Positions 42,434 through 51,334 are shown, numbered from the stretch's first letter. The stretch: DNA of 64,000 nucleotides from JAGVSR01 sp964589785 (GCA_964589785.1 CAZPUQ010000006.1:119539-183538), one strand, 5' to 3'. The notes: generated from the sequence alone by a model not told the origin. A program made the numbers and translations.

Positions 42434-42861
42434 GCAGCGCCGGGATCCTTCCTGTGTTTGCGATTGCGCTCGTCACGCTGTGGATCGGCGTTTCGGGAGC
42501 CGCGACCGCGCGCAGCATGGCGGACGGCATCACGGGCTGCCTCGCGATGACGGCCGACGATGCGCGGCTGGCCTGCTTCGATCGCGAGGCGTTGAAGCTC
42601 CTCGCACCGCGATTCGAAGGCCGCCTCAACGCGGTCACCGAGGTGTTCGAGGTCAGCGCACCCACCTGGCTGCGATTCCAGAGCGATGGGGCGATCTTCG
42701 TTCTCTATCTCAAGTCGGCTGCGGGAGAAGTGGTGCAGAACCTTCACCTCGGAGGCGGCGGCGAGGACAGGTACCTGATCGAGACGCCGGGCCGTTATCG
42801 CCTGCAAATCAACGGCAGCGAGGGCTGGCGGATCTGGCTGGAGCCGAGCAGCCAGCAATAG
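42430..42861 (+). CDS. Small exported protein of unknown function
   Basis: This 143-residue protein has a signal peptide (about 1-28) and a small beta-rich domain (for example WLRFQSDGAIFVLYLKSA and GRYRLQINGSEGWRIWLEP). It contains a conserved-looking pair of cysteines early (GCLAM and LACFDR). No family recognised. ATG overlaps the stop of the pentapeptide gene by 4 bases (ATGA), so translation is coupled. It sits inside the PQQ dehydrogenase operon. Confidence 0.75.
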   Translation: MSSAGILPVFAIALVTLWIGVSGAATARSMADGITGCLAMTADDARLACFDREALKLLAPRFEGRLNAVTEVFEVSAPTWLRFQSDGAIFVLYLKSAAGEVVQNLHLGGGGEDRYLIETPGRYRLQINGSEGWRIWLEPSSQQ

Positions 42862-42886
42862 AGCCAGTGCGGAGGACAAGCGAACC

Positions 42887-43318
42887 ATGAAACGGATCAT
42901 GTGCGGCGTCTTGAGTGTCATCGGCCTCGTCGGGCAACTGTCCGCCGCCGGCGCCCACGGCGATGGCGCGCCCCAGCCTGTCGACACGACCGGACTGGAG
43001 TCGCTCGGACCCGACTGGAGCCACACCAATCCTTATCGCGGCAACGCGAAGGCGGTCGAGATCGGCGCGCGCGGCTACAACTCGAACTGCGCGCGGTGCC
43101 ACGGCCTCGATGTGAAGTCGGGCGGGCTCGCCCCCGACCTGCGCGATCTCGATACCTCGCCGTCGGCCGACGAGTGGTTCCTGACGCGCGTGCTCGGCGG
43201 GGCCGTCGTCGGCGACCGCGTGAAGATGCCGCCCTTCGAGGGGCTTCTGAGCCAGGAGGCAATTTGGGCCATCCGCACCTACATCGAATCGCAGCGCGAA
43301 ATCCTCGGCGCGCCGTGA
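42887..43318 (+). CDS. Cytochrome c (PQQ-dehydrogenase-associated, PedF-like)
   Basis: This 143-residue periplasmic class I cytochrome c has a signal peptide (about 1-23), haem motif CARCH at 68-72 and a likely axial Met114 in VKMPPF. It has the layout of the c550-type partner of PQQ alcohol dehydrogenases (ExaB or PedF). Electrons from the dehydrogenase at 39782-41680 would pass to it and then to the respiratory oxidase. Start ATG follows the previous gene by 25 bases. Confidence 0.88.
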   Translation: MKRIMCGVLSVIGLVGQLSAAGAHGDGAPQPVDTTGLESLGPDWSHTNPYRGNAKAVEIGARGYNSNCARCHGLDVKSGGLAPDLRDLDTSPSADEWFLTRVLGGAVVGDRVKMPPFEGLLSQEAIWAIRTYIESQREILGAP

Positions 43319-43626
43319 TGGCCGTCGCGCTGTCGGCCGGTGCGTTCAGCGCGGGGCCCGCTCTCGCAGAGATCGCGGACTACATGATCCTGCGCCTTGT
43401 GTATCTCGAGACGAGCTGCGGAGCCCTCCGTCTCGCGCGCTCCACGGATGCATCCTCTGCAACCGTGTTCGACGTCGAGTGCCGCAATCTTGCCGATTAT
43501 CCCGCCGGCCTCAGGATCATTTGCCCCGATGCGCATGACGACCGGCTGTGCCAAATCGCGACTCCGCCGCAGACGTTTGATAGTCTTGAGCTGTTTCAAC
43601 CACCGGAGAATGACCATGCCCGATAG
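43318..43626 (+). CDS. Small exported four-cysteine protein, function unknown
   Basis: This 102-residue protein starts with a hydrophobic signal-like stretch (1-17, ending ALAE) and has cysteines at 34, 55, 69 and 78, probably two disulfides in the periplasm. Its ATG shares the last base of the cytochrome c stop (TGATG), and it overlaps the SoxYZ-like gene by 11 bases. No family is recognised. Its place between cytochrome and carrier protein suggests a part in the PQQ dehydrogenase system. Confidence 0.6.
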   Translation: MAVALSAGAFSAGPALAEIADYMILRLVYLETSCGALRLARSTDASSATVFDVECRNLADYPAGLRIICPDAHDDRLCQIATPPQTFDSLELFQPPENDHAR

Positions 43627-44455
43627 ACCGCGGAGCGGCATCCTGCACCGGCTATTCTCCATCGTTCTGTCGGCCTTGGTCATGACGAGCGCCTTTCTTG
43701 GACTGCCGGCCCGGGCCGACGATGACGACCCATGGCCCGGCATCCGGCGAGAGCTGTTCGCGGACAAGCCGATCGTGGAGGGCGGTGGCGCCGTTCGCCT
43801 CTTTGGCCCCAAGCGCGCCGACGATGCGGCCATCGTGCCGCTGACGATCTACCTGTCCGCCGAGATGGCCGCCAAGGCCGACACGGTGACGCTCGTCATC
43901 GATCGCAATCCGGCACCGGTATCTGCGGTCTTCGCGTTCGGTCCCGTCTATCGCGACGGAGGCGATGTCGGGGATCGCACGATCGAGATGCGCGTGCGCA
44001 TGGATTCGTTCAGCAACGTGCGCGCAATCCTCAAGACCACGGATGGGGCCCTCTATTCCGATGCGCGCTTCATTGCGGCGGCCGGGGGCTGCTCGGCGTC
44101 GTCGCTGAAGGACCCCGACGAGGCGCTGCGCGATCTGGGTCGATCCAAGCTGCGCGTCGTCGAGGAAAAGACACGGGCCCCGCTTTGGCGCGAGATCCAG
44201 CTTCAGATCAAGCATCCGAACTTCACCGGCCTGCAGATCGATCCCATCTCGCACGGCTATACGCCGGCACGCTTTGTCAACCGCATCGATATCGTGGCGA
44301 AAGGCCGGCCGATCATCAGCGTCGAAGGCGGTATCGGCATTTCCGAGGACCCCAATTTCAGGTTCACGCTCGCCGCGACGGGCGTCGAGGCCGTGACGTT
44401 CGCGGCGACCGATACGGAGGGCGCGAAGTTCGCAGGCGAGGCCGGCGTGGAGTGA
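43616..44455 (+). CDS. Quinoprotein-dehydrogenase-associated SoxYZ-like carrier protein
   Basis: This 279-residue exported protein fuses a SoxY-like domain (about 40-165) ending in a cysteine motif GGCSAS with Cys159, and a SoxZ-like domain (about 180-279) with HPNFTGLQIDP and PNFRFTLA. In sulfur oxidisers SoxYZ carries sulfur intermediates on such a C-terminal cysteine; fused copies next to PQQ dehydrogenases are a known but uncharacterised group. The signal peptide is at about 1-34. Of two in-frame ATGs, the second at 43616-43618 has GGAG 7 bases upstream and is chosen. It is the last gene of the PQQ operon and convergent with eutC. Confidence 0.87.
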   Translation: MPDRPRSGILHRLFSIVLSALVMTSAFLGLPARADDDDPWPGIRRELFADKPIVEGGGAVRLFGPKRADDAAIVPLTIYLSAEMAAKADTVTLVIDRNPAPVSAVFAFGPVYRDGGDVGDRTIEMRVRMDSFSNVRAILKTTDGALYSDARFIAAAGGCSASSLKDPDEALRDLGRSKLRVVEEKTRAPLWREIQLQIKHPNFTGLQIDPISHGYTPARFVNRIDIVAKGRPIISVEGGIGISEDPNFRFTLAATGVEAVTFAATDTEGAKFAGEAGVE

Positions 44456-44528
44456 GTGTTGACGGCATCGGCCCCAATCAAGGCCCGACGGTCGCTCGAC
44501 TGCGGATCAGGCGCCGCCTCGCCGTCAT

Positions 44529-45341
44529 CTAATCGGTGTCGAGGAGGAAGTTCTCGCCGGTTGTCGTGACCGTGCTCGGCAGGGCCTCGGCCTCGTCCTT
44601 GAGATGCACGCCGGAGAGCCCGCGGCGGCGCGCTTCCGTCATCAGATAGAGCAGCTTGTGCGCCGCGCCCTCGTAGGACAGGCCTTCGCGGCGCACGTTG
44701 GAGATGCAGTTGCGCGATTCGTCCGTCAGCCCGACGCGCGGCTTTAAGGTCATGTAGAGTCCCATGCTGTCCGGGGAGCTCAGCCCCGGCCGCTCGCCGA
44801 TCAGCACCACGACCAGGCCCGCGCCGAGAAGCTCGCCGACCTCGTCGCCGACCGCCACGCGCGCCTCCTTGACGAGCACGAGCGGAGCGATGTTCCAGCC
44901 GGCGGCGACGAGCGGCGGCACCATCACGTCGAGGAAGGGGGCCGCGTTCTCCTCGATGGCGAACGAGGACAGGCCGTCCCCGATGACGAAGACGACATCG
45001 TAGGGCGCGGTTGGTCGCGGCGCGCGCTGGAGCGCCTCGCGCGAGGCGTCGTCCAGTCGCCGGCCCTTGTCGGGCCGCTGCAGATAGACCGGCCGGTTGC
45101 CGGCGGCACTGTGCAGCACCAGCGTCGCGTGGCCGCGCGCCTGCAGCGCCGCCTCGAGCGCCGCCATGTCGATCTCGTGGTGCACGGCATTGCGCGCCCT
45201 CGCGTGGGCAAGCTGGAATTCGAGATGCGGCCCGGTCGGCAGGCTGGTGCCCGACCGGCCGAGTGCGATGCGCGCCGGCGTGTACTGCCTGAGCTTGCTC
45301 CAGGGGTTCGTGACGACGATGGGCTTGGTGTCATCGGGCAT
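44529..45341 (-). CDS. eutC: Ethanolamine ammonia-lyase small subunit
   Basis: This 270-residue protein matches EutC. It has an N-terminal WSKLRQYTPARIALGRSGTSLPT, LEFQLAHARARNAVH, FVIGDGLSSFAIEENA, and GLVVVLIGERPGLSSPDSMGLYMTLKP. Together with EutB it forms the adenosylcobalamin-dependent enzyme that splits ethanolamine into acetaldehyde and ammonia; the small subunit completes the cobalamin-binding interface. It lies 12 bases after eutB. No ethanolamine microcompartment shell genes are seen in the window. Confidence 0.95.
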   Translation of the reverse strand: MPDDTKPIVVTNPWSKLRQYTPARIALGRSGTSLPTGPHLEFQLAHARARNAVHHEIDMAALEAALQARGHATLVLHSAAGNRPVYLQRPDKGRRLDDASREALQRAPRPTAPYDVVFVIGDGLSSFAIEENAAPFLDVMVPPLVAAGWNIAPLVLVKEARVAVGDEVGELLGAGLVVVLIGERPGLSSPDSMGLYMTLKPRVGLTDESRNCISNVRREGLSYEGAAHKLLYLMTEARRRGLSGVHLKDEAEALPSTVTTTGENFLLDTD

Positions 45342-45353
45342 GGCGGGCTCAAA

Positions 45354-46742
45354 TCAATGCAGATGCGCGAGCGCGCGCTGGAAGGGCTTGGGCAGCGTGT
45401 CGGCGAGCTTCAGCTCGGCACCCTGCTCGAAAATGCCGGCGCCGAGCAGCCACGCCTCGAACTCCGGCGACGGCTTGAGGCCGAGCGCCTTGCGCGCGTA
45501 GAGCGCATCGTGAAACGACGTCGTCTGGTAGTTGAGCATGATGTCGTCCGAGCCGGGAATGCCCATGATGAACGTGATGCCGGCGACGCCGAGCAGCGTC
45601 AGCAGCGTGTCCATGTCGTTCTGGTCGGCCTCGGCATGGTTGGTATAGCAGATGTCGCATCCCATCGGCACGCCGAGGAGCTTGCCGCAGAAGTGGTCCT
45701 CGAGCCCGGCGCGGATGATCTGGCGACCGTCGTAGAGATATTCGGGGCCGATGAACCCGACCACCGTATTGACGAGCAGCGGGCGGAACTTGCGCGCGAC
45801 GGCGTAGGCGCGGGCCTCAAGCGTCTGCTGATCAACGCCATGATGGGCGTTGGCCGACAGCGCGCTGCCCTGTCCGGTCTCGAAGTACATCACGTTGTTA
45901 CCGACCGTGCCGCGCTCGAGGCCTTGGGCCGCGTCGTGGCCCTCCTTGAGCAGGGCCAGGTTGATGCCGAAGCTGCTGTTGGCGGCCTCCGTCCCGGCGA
46001 TGGACTGGAACACCAGGTCGAGCGGCGCGCCCCGATTGATGGCCTCGATGCTGGTCGTCACGTGGGTGAGCACGCACGACTGGGTCGGGATCTCGTAGCG
46101 CTGGATGATCTCGTGCAGCATCTCGATCAGCGCCATGACGGCGGCGATGCTGTCGGTGGCCGGATTGATGCCGATCACGGCATCGCCGTTGCCGTACATC
46201 AGCCCGTCGACGATGCTGGCCGCGATGCCGGTCGGGTCGTCGGTCGGATGGTTGGGCTGAAGGCGCGTCGAGAGGCGTCCCTTCAGACCGATGGTGTTGC
46301 GGAACTTCGTGACGACCCGGCATTTTTGCGCGATCAGCACCAGATCCTGCACCCGGCAGATCTTCGACACCGCCGCCACCATCTCCGGCGTCAGGCCGGG
46401 TGCGAGGGCGGCAAGCGACGTCTCCGTCGCCGCATCCGACAGCAGCCAGTCGCGGAAGCCGCCGACCGTCAGATGCGAGACCGCGCCGAACGCCTTCGCA
46501 TCGTGATCGTCGATGATGAGCCGCGTCACCTCGTCGGTTTCGTAAGGTACGACGTGCTCGGTCAGAAAGACGGAGAGGGGAACGGCGGCGAGCGCCATCT
46601 GAGCCGCCACGCGCTCCTCGTCGTCGCCCGCCGCCACGCCCGCGAGATAATCTCCGGAGCGCGCCGGTGTGGCTTTCGCCATCAGCACTTTCAGGGTTTC
46701 GAAGCTGAAGCGGTGACCGCCGACTGTGTGCGAATAGCTCAT
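45354..46742 (-). CDS. eutB: Ethanolamine ammonia-lyase large subunit
   Basis: This 462-residue protein is the catalytic TIM-barrel subunit. It has the EutB pattern, including GDYLAGVAAGDDEERVAAQMALA, GLMYGNGDAVIGINPATDS, NSSFGINLALLKEGHDAAQ and ETGQGSALSANAHHGVDQQT. It binds adenosylcobalamin and ethanolamine in the cytoplasm. The ATG at 46740-46742 follows the permease stop by 40 bases and the three minus-strand genes (permease, eutB, eutC) look like one operon. Acetaldehyde handling must be provided elsewhere in the genome. Confidence 0.96.
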   Translation of the reverse strand: MSYSHTVGGHRFSFETLKVLMAKATPARSGDYLAGVAAGDDEERVAAQMALAAVPLSVFLTEHVVPYETDEVTRLIIDDHDAKAFGAVSHLTVGGFRDWLLSDAATETSLAALAPGLTPEMVAAVSKICRVQDLVLIAQKCRVVTKFRNTIGLKGRLSTRLQPNHPTDDPTGIAASIVDGLMYGNGDAVIGINPATDSIAAVMALIEMLHEIIQRYEIPTQSCVLTHVTTSIEAINRGAPLDLVFQSIAGTEAANSSFGINLALLKEGHDAAQGLERGTVGNNVMYFETGQGSALSANAHHGVDQQTLEARAYAVARKFRPLLVNTVVGFIGPEYLYDGRQIIRAGLEDHFCGKLLGVPMGCDICYTNHAEADQNDMDTLLTLLGVAGITFIMGIPGSDDIMLNYQTTSFHDALYARKALGLKPSPEFEAWLLGAGIFEQGAELKLADTLPKPFQRALAHLH

Positions 46743-46782
46743 GACGCTCGCTCGCCGATAGATCCTCGACCAAACCTCTCAC

Positions 46783-48192
46783 TCAGTAGGGCGCGTCTTC
46801 GCCGGGGGCCGCCGCTACCAGGTGATGGCGGCTGTAAACCGCGAAATAGGCGACGAAGATGGCGTAGACAATGGCCGCGCCGATCACGACCCGCGGGTCG
46901 ACGAGGAAGCCCGCGACGACGGCCACGCAGGCGAGCGCCAGCGCAATGCCCGACGTGACGATGCCGCCGGGGGTGCGGTAGGGCCGCTCGAGGTCGGGCT
47001 CCCGGATGCGCAGCGCGATATGCGACGCCATCATCATGACGTATGAGATCGTGGCTCCGAACACCGCCACAAGGATGAGGAGATCGCCCTGGCCGGTCAG
47101 CGACAGCAGGAAGCCGATGACGCCGGGGACGATCAGGGCAAGGTAGGGCGTCTTGCGCGACGTCGTCAGTGACAGGCCGCGCGGCAGGTAGCCCGCGCGC
47201 GACATGGCGAAGACGAGGCGCGAGTAGCCGTAGATGATCGAGAAGAAGCTCGCGATCAGGCCGGCTAGCCCGACGAAGTTGACGAACCGGCTGACCAAGG
47301 TCGGGCCGTTGTAGACCTGCGGCGACTCGAGCGCCTCGACCAGCGGGTTGCCGGAGTTCATGAGGGTCGCCGAGCCGGCGCCGCCCGGACCGACGAGAAG
47401 AATCATGGCGCAGAACGCCAGCAGGACGAGGATGCCGCCGATGAGGCCGCGCGGCAGGTCGCGCTTGGGGTCCTGCGTTTCCTCCGCTGCGAGCGGCACG
47501 CCCTCGACGGCGAGGAAGAACCAGATCGCATAGGGGATGGCCGCCCAGATGCCGAGATAGCCGAAGGGCAGGAAGGGGCTGGCGCCGACCGCATCCGTGA
47601 CCGGGATGTCGAAGAGGTTGTTGACGTCGAAGTGCGGGATCATGGCCACCACGAAGACGAGCAGCGCAACGACGGCCAGCGCCGTGATGGCGAAGATCAG
47701 CCGCAGCGCCTCGCCCGCGCCGTAAATGTGGATGCCGAGGAAGACAAGGTAGAACGCGAGGTAGATCGGCCAGCCGTCGATGCCGAACAGGGAGTTGCAG
47801 TAGGCGCCGATGAAGACGGCGATCGCGGCCGGCGCAATGGCGTATTCCATGAGGATGGCGACGCCGCAGAGGAACCCGCCCCAGGGCCCGAAGGCGCGCC
47901 GTGCAAAGCCGTAGCCGCCTCCGGCGGTGGGAGCGATGGTTGCGAGCTCCGCGAGCGCAAAGCACATGCACGTGTACATCGTCGCCATCAGGATCGAGGC
48001 GATGAAGAGCCCGCCCCATCCGCCCGTCTTGAGACCGAAGTTCCAGCCGGCATAGTCGCCGGAGATGACGTAGGCGACGCCCAGGCCGACCAGCAGGAGC
48101 CAGCCGGCGGCCCCGCGCTTCAACTGCCGCTGCTCGAAATACTCCTGGCTGACCTTATCGTACTCGACGCCGCCGTGACTGGACGTTTCCAT
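46783..48192 (-). CDS. eat: Ethanolamine permease (APC superfamily)
   Basis: This 469-residue protein has twelve membrane helices and the amino-acid/polyamine transporter pattern, with GWNFGLKTGGWGGLFIASILM near the N-terminus, CFALAELATIAPTAGGGYGFARRAFGPWGG in helix 3 and VEGVPLAAEETQDPKRDLPRG in the middle. The eat-type ethanolamine permeases share this form, and its place just before eutB supports the substrate. The start ATG at 48190-48192 has AAGGGG 8 bases upstream; 25 more residues would be gained at an earlier start without support. Confidence 0.9.
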   Translation of the reverse strand: METSSHGGVEYDKVSQEYFEQRQLKRGAAGWLLLVGLGVAYVISGDYAGWNFGLKTGGWGGLFIASILMATMYTCMCFALAELATIAPTAGGGYGFARRAFGPWGGFLCGVAILMEYAIAPAAIAVFIGAYCNSLFGIDGWPIYLAFYLVFLGIHIYGAGEALRLIFAITALAVVALLVFVVAMIPHFDVNNLFDIPVTDAVGASPFLPFGYLGIWAAIPYAIWFFLAVEGVPLAAEETQDPKRDLPRGLIGGILVLLAFCAMILLVGPGGAGSATLMNSGNPLVEALESPQVYNGPTLVSRFVNFVGLAGLIASFFSIIYGYSRLVFAMSRAGYLPRGLSLTTSRKTPYLALIVPGVIGFLLSLTGQGDLLILVAVFGATISYVMMMASHIALRIREPDLERPYRTPGGIVTSGIALALACVAVVAGFLVDPRVVIGAAIVYAIFVAYFAVYSRHHLVAAAPGEDAPY

Positions 48193-48359
48193 GGTGGACC
48201 CCTTGATTTGCGTTTTCTTTTGGCATTGCTGCGGCGCAGCGTCATCCGCACATTGGCGGGTAGCCACGGCGTGCTAGCCGGCCCTTGGCCTCGGGTTGGA
48301 CCGCAACCAAACTTGCAGTATCGGCGGACGGTAGTTCTGGGATACGATGCCGTCTATCC

Positions 48360-48394
48360 ACTTTCGGCAGCGCAGGCGTGCGTTCGCCGAAAGT
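48360..48394. promoter_or_regulatory. Nine-base inverted repeat upstream of the EutR-like gene
   Basis: ACTTTCGGC at 48360-48368 and its exact complement GCCGAAAGT at 48386-48394 are separated by 17 bases, in the 264-base gap between the divergent permease and regulator genes. Both arms match over all nine bases, which is well above what chance gives in a gap this short. It could be an operator for the AraC-type regulator or a leader hairpin of its mRNA. Confidence 0.4.
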
Positions 48395-48456
48395 CGAATG
48401 AGGGCTGCCATCGCTCGTGCCGGGCAGCCGCCGCCGCCAACCGTTCGACGTCATCC

Positions 48457-49452
48457 ATGTCGGATCGAGCCGAGGCCACTCCTGCGAGGACGCCGCCGCC
48501 GGACGGGCCGGCGCCGCTCCATGTCACGCGAACCCACGATATCGACGAGCAGGCCGCCCTGTTGCGCGGGTGGAACCAGAGCTACGACCAGATTTCTGCC
48601 GGTGCCTTTCAGGGCGCGTTCCTGGAGGCTCAGCTCGACGGCGTGCAGCTCTTCCGCGAGGTCACCAGCAACGCCCTCCATCAGAGCGGAGCGCTGAAGG
48701 CCGGCACCGTCGCGGTCGGCATCCCGTTGGCGCTCAGCGGCAACGCCACGTTTTGCGGCCGGCGGTGTGACGGTGCACAGCTCCACGTCTTCTCCGGCGA
48801 TGATGCGTTCGAGTTCTTGTCGCCGTCGGGCCTCGATATCGCCGGCTTCGTCCTCGAAGAGGAGGATCTGCGCGCGCTGCTGACGGCCGACGAGCAGGAG
48901 ACGGTGCTGCCGACCCTCCGCCGGCCGCACCTCAGGTCGGTGGCGGCCGACGGCGCGGACCGGATGCGGCAGCTCTTCGCCGACGCCTGCGATGTGCTCA
49001 CGCAATCGCCGGAGGTCGTGCACGATGCCCTGCGTTTCTCGGCCATGTCGCGCGATATGTCGGCAGGTCTCGCCGGCGCGCTCGCTCGCGAGCAGGCGGA
49101 CGGCAGCGAGCAGGTGGCGCAGCCGCACCGGTCGCGCATCGTGCGTCAGGCGCGCGAGCTTGCGGCTCAGGCCTGCGACGGCAACGCCGTGACAGTGGAA
49201 GCGCTGTGCCGCGACCTCCGCGTCAGCCGCCGCGCGCTCCAATACTGCTTCCAGGAGACGCTGGGCATCCGCCCGTCCGCCTACCTGCGCGCCGTGCGGC
49301 TCAACGGAGCGCGCCGCGCCATCAAGCACGCGGCGTCGGTGGCGGACGCGGCCACGCTGTGGGGGTTCTGGCACTTCGGCCGCTTCGCCCGCGACTACAG
49401 ATCGATGTTCGGCGAGCGGCCGTCGGAGACATTCCGGCGCTTCCACGGCTGA
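48457..49452 (+). CDS. AraC-family regulator, EutR-like
   Basis: This 331-residue protein has a sensor-like N-terminal domain (about 20-200, including ISAGAFQGAFLEAQLDGVQLFREVT) and a C-terminal HTH_18 domain with VTVEALCRDLRVSRRALQYCFQETLGIRPSAYLRAVRLNGARRAI and WGFWHFGRFARDYRSMFGERPSETFRRF. The WGFWHFGRFARDY block is typical of EutR and related regulators. It faces away from the ethanolamine operon and very likely controls it, responding to ethanolamine or its products. The ATG at 48457 is used; no strong ribosome-binding site is seen, and the start is uncertain. Confidence 0.85.
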   Translation: MSDRAEATPARTPPPDGPAPLHVTRTHDIDEQAALLRGWNQSYDQISAGAFQGAFLEAQLDGVQLFREVTSNALHQSGALKAGTVAVGIPLALSGNATFCGRRCDGAQLHVFSGDDAFEFLSPSGLDIAGFVLEEEDLRALLTADEQETVLPTLRRPHLRSVAADGADRMRQLFADACDVLTQSPEVVHDALRFSAMSRDMSAGLAGALAREQADGSEQVAQPHRSRIVRQARELAAQACDGNAVTVEALCRDLRVSRRALQYCFQETLGIRPSAYLRAVRLNGARRAIKHAASVADAATLWGFWHFGRFARDYRSMFGERPSETFRRFHG

Positions 49453-49498
49453 TCGCTGCCCGCAAGCTTGAGGTACGGAGCGCACGCCCGCGCGGTCC

Positions 49499-51331
49499 TT
49501 ATCGTTCGAGCTCCTGGCGCAGCATCTCCAGCTCCAGCCACTGCTCCTCCGCGGCTGCAAGATCGGCCTCGGCCCGGGCGAGCTCGGCCGTGGCCTCGGC
49601 GAAGGCCTTCGGATCCTTGCCGTAGAGCGTCGGGTCGGCGAGCCGGGCCTGCAATCCGGCGATCCTGGCGCCGAGCTCATCCATGCGCGCCGGCAGCGTG
49701 TCCAGCGCGTGCTTCTCCCTGAAGGAGAGCTTGCGCCTCACGCGTGCGGGCTCGCCTCCCGAGGAGGCCACCGCCGCTCCGGATGCAGGCGCATGCGCCG
49801 ACGCCCCTTTCGTCTCCGGCGCGGGCGGCCGTTTGAGGTCGGCGCCCTTGCGCTGGGCAAGCATGTCGGAGTAGCCGCCCGCATACTCGGTCCAGCGGCC
49901 GTCCCCTTCCGCCGCGATGACGCTCGTCACGACCCGATCCAGAAAATCGCGGTCATGGCTGACGAGGATGACCGTGCCTGCGTAGTCGGCGAGCAGCTCC
50001 TGCAGCAGGTCGAGGGTCTCCAGGTCGAGATCGTTCGTCGGCTCGTCGAGGACAAGGACGTTCGAAGGCTTGGCGAGTGCGCGCGCGAGCATCAGGCGCC
50101 CGCGCTCGCCGCCCGACAGCACCCGCAACGGCGAGCGCGCCTGCTCCGGGGCGAACAGGAAATCCTTCATGTAGCTTGCGACGTGGCGTGGACGGCCATT
50201 GATGACGACCTGGTCGCCGCGACCGGAGGTCAGCGCCTCGGCGACGGTCCAGTCGGGTCGCAGCTCGTCGCGCCGCTGGTCGAGAGTGACGAGCTCCAAG
50301 CTCTGGCCGAGCCGGACGGTGCCGCTGTCGGGCGGCAGCTCGCCTGTCAGAAGCCTCAGCAGCGTCGTTTTTCCGGCGCCGTTGGGGCCCACGACGCCCA
50401 CGCGGTCGCCGCGCAGGATCGTGGTCGAGAAACCGCGCACGATGGCCCGTCCGCCGAAGTCTTTGGAAACGTCCGCGGCCTCGACGATGAGCCGGCTCGA
50501 CGTGCCGCCTTCGCTGACGGAGAGGCGCACGCTGCCCTGCACCTTGCGCTGCTCGCGCACCTGCCGGCGCATCTCCCTCAGCTCGCGCACGCGGCGCATG
50601 TTGCGCTTGCGCCGGGCGGTCACGCCGCCGTGCATCCACTGATCCTCGCGCACGATCTTGCGGTCGAGCTTGTGGCGCTCGCTCTCCTCCTCGTCGAGAA
50701 CCTGGTCGCGCCAGGCCTCGAAGTGCGCAAAACCCTTGTCGATCTGGCGCGTTCGGCCGCGGTCGATCCAGAGCGTCTTGCGCGAGAGGGCCTCGAGGAA
50801 GCGGCGGTCGTGGCTGATCAGTACGATCGCCGCCTTGAGGCCGTCGATCGTCTTTTCGAGCCATTCGATGGCCGGCAGATCGAGGTGGTTCGTCGGCTCG
50901 TCGAGCAGGAGCACGTCGGGGTTGGCCACGAGCGCCCGGGCGAGCGCCGCGCGCCGCGCCTCGCCGCCCGAGAGGCGGCCGGGGTCCTCCTCTCCCGTCA
51001 GTCCGAAATCATGCAGGAGCTGACGCGCGCGGTAGGGGTCGTCGGCGGGACCGAGTCCGCCTTCGACATAGGCGAGCACGGAGGATGCGTCGCCGAAGTC
51101 GGGCTCCTGCGGCAGATAGCGCACGGCGGCGCTCGGATGCACGAAGCGCTCGCCGGAATCGGGCTGCACGAGGCCGGCCGCGATCCGCATGAGGGTCGAT
51201 TTGCCGGAGCCGTTGCGGCCGACGAGGCAGAGCCGTTCGCCGGGCTCGACGGTCATGCCGGCGCCCTCGAGCAGCGGCGTGCCGCCGAAGGTGAGGTGAA
51301 TGTCGCGAAGGCTGAGAAGGGCGGCCGCCAT
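49499..51331 (-). CDS. uup: ABC-F family ATPase, Uup-like
   Basis: This 610-residue soluble protein has two ABC domains without membrane helices. First domain: Walker A GRNGSGKST at 38-46, LSGGE at 120-124, LLLDEPTNHLD at 141-151. Second domain: GPNGAGKTT, LSGGERGRLMLARAL and VLDEPTNDLD in the second half. A charged linker with a basic arm (MHGGVTARRKRNMRRVRELREMRRQ) joins them, and a C-terminal coiled coil at about 545-610 matches Uup. ABC-F proteins act on ribosomes; Uup affects ribosome assembly and transposon excision. It starts 3 bases after the SDR stop, so it is the last gene of the kdsB-pheA-SDR-uup operon. Confidence 0.92.
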   Translation of the reverse strand: MAAALLSLRDIHLTFGGTPLLEGAGMTVEPGERLCLVGRNGSGKSTLMRIAAGLVQPDSGERFVHPSAAVRYLPQEPDFGDASSVLAYVEGGLGPADDPYRARQLLHDFGLTGEEDPGRLSGGEARRAALARALVANPDVLLLDEPTNHLDLPAIEWLEKTIDGLKAAIVLISHDRRFLEALSRKTLWIDRGRTRQIDKGFAHFEAWRDQVLDEEESERHKLDRKIVREDQWMHGGVTARRKRNMRRVRELREMRRQVREQRKVQGSVRLSVSEGGTSSRLIVEAADVSKDFGGRAIVRGFSTTILRGDRVGVVGPNGAGKTTLLRLLTGELPPDSGTVRLGQSLELVTLDQRRDELRPDWTVAEALTSGRGDQVVINGRPRHVASYMKDFLFAPEQARSPLRVLSGGERGRLMLARALAKPSNVLVLDEPTNDLDLETLDLLQELLADYAGTVILVSHDRDFLDRVVTSVIAAEGDGRWTEYAGGYSDMLAQRKGADLKRPPAPETKGASAHAPASGAAVASSGGEPARVRRKLSFREKHALDTLPARMDELGARIAGLQARLADPTLYGKDPKAFAEATAELARAEADLAAAEEQWLELEMLRQELER

Positions 51332-51334
51332 GAC

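Noticed and set aside
48193..48456. Cobalamin riboswitch ahead of the ethanolamine permease
   Set aside because: No B12-box-like sequence or multi-stem leader is visible, and the gap is short and shared with the divergent regulator.
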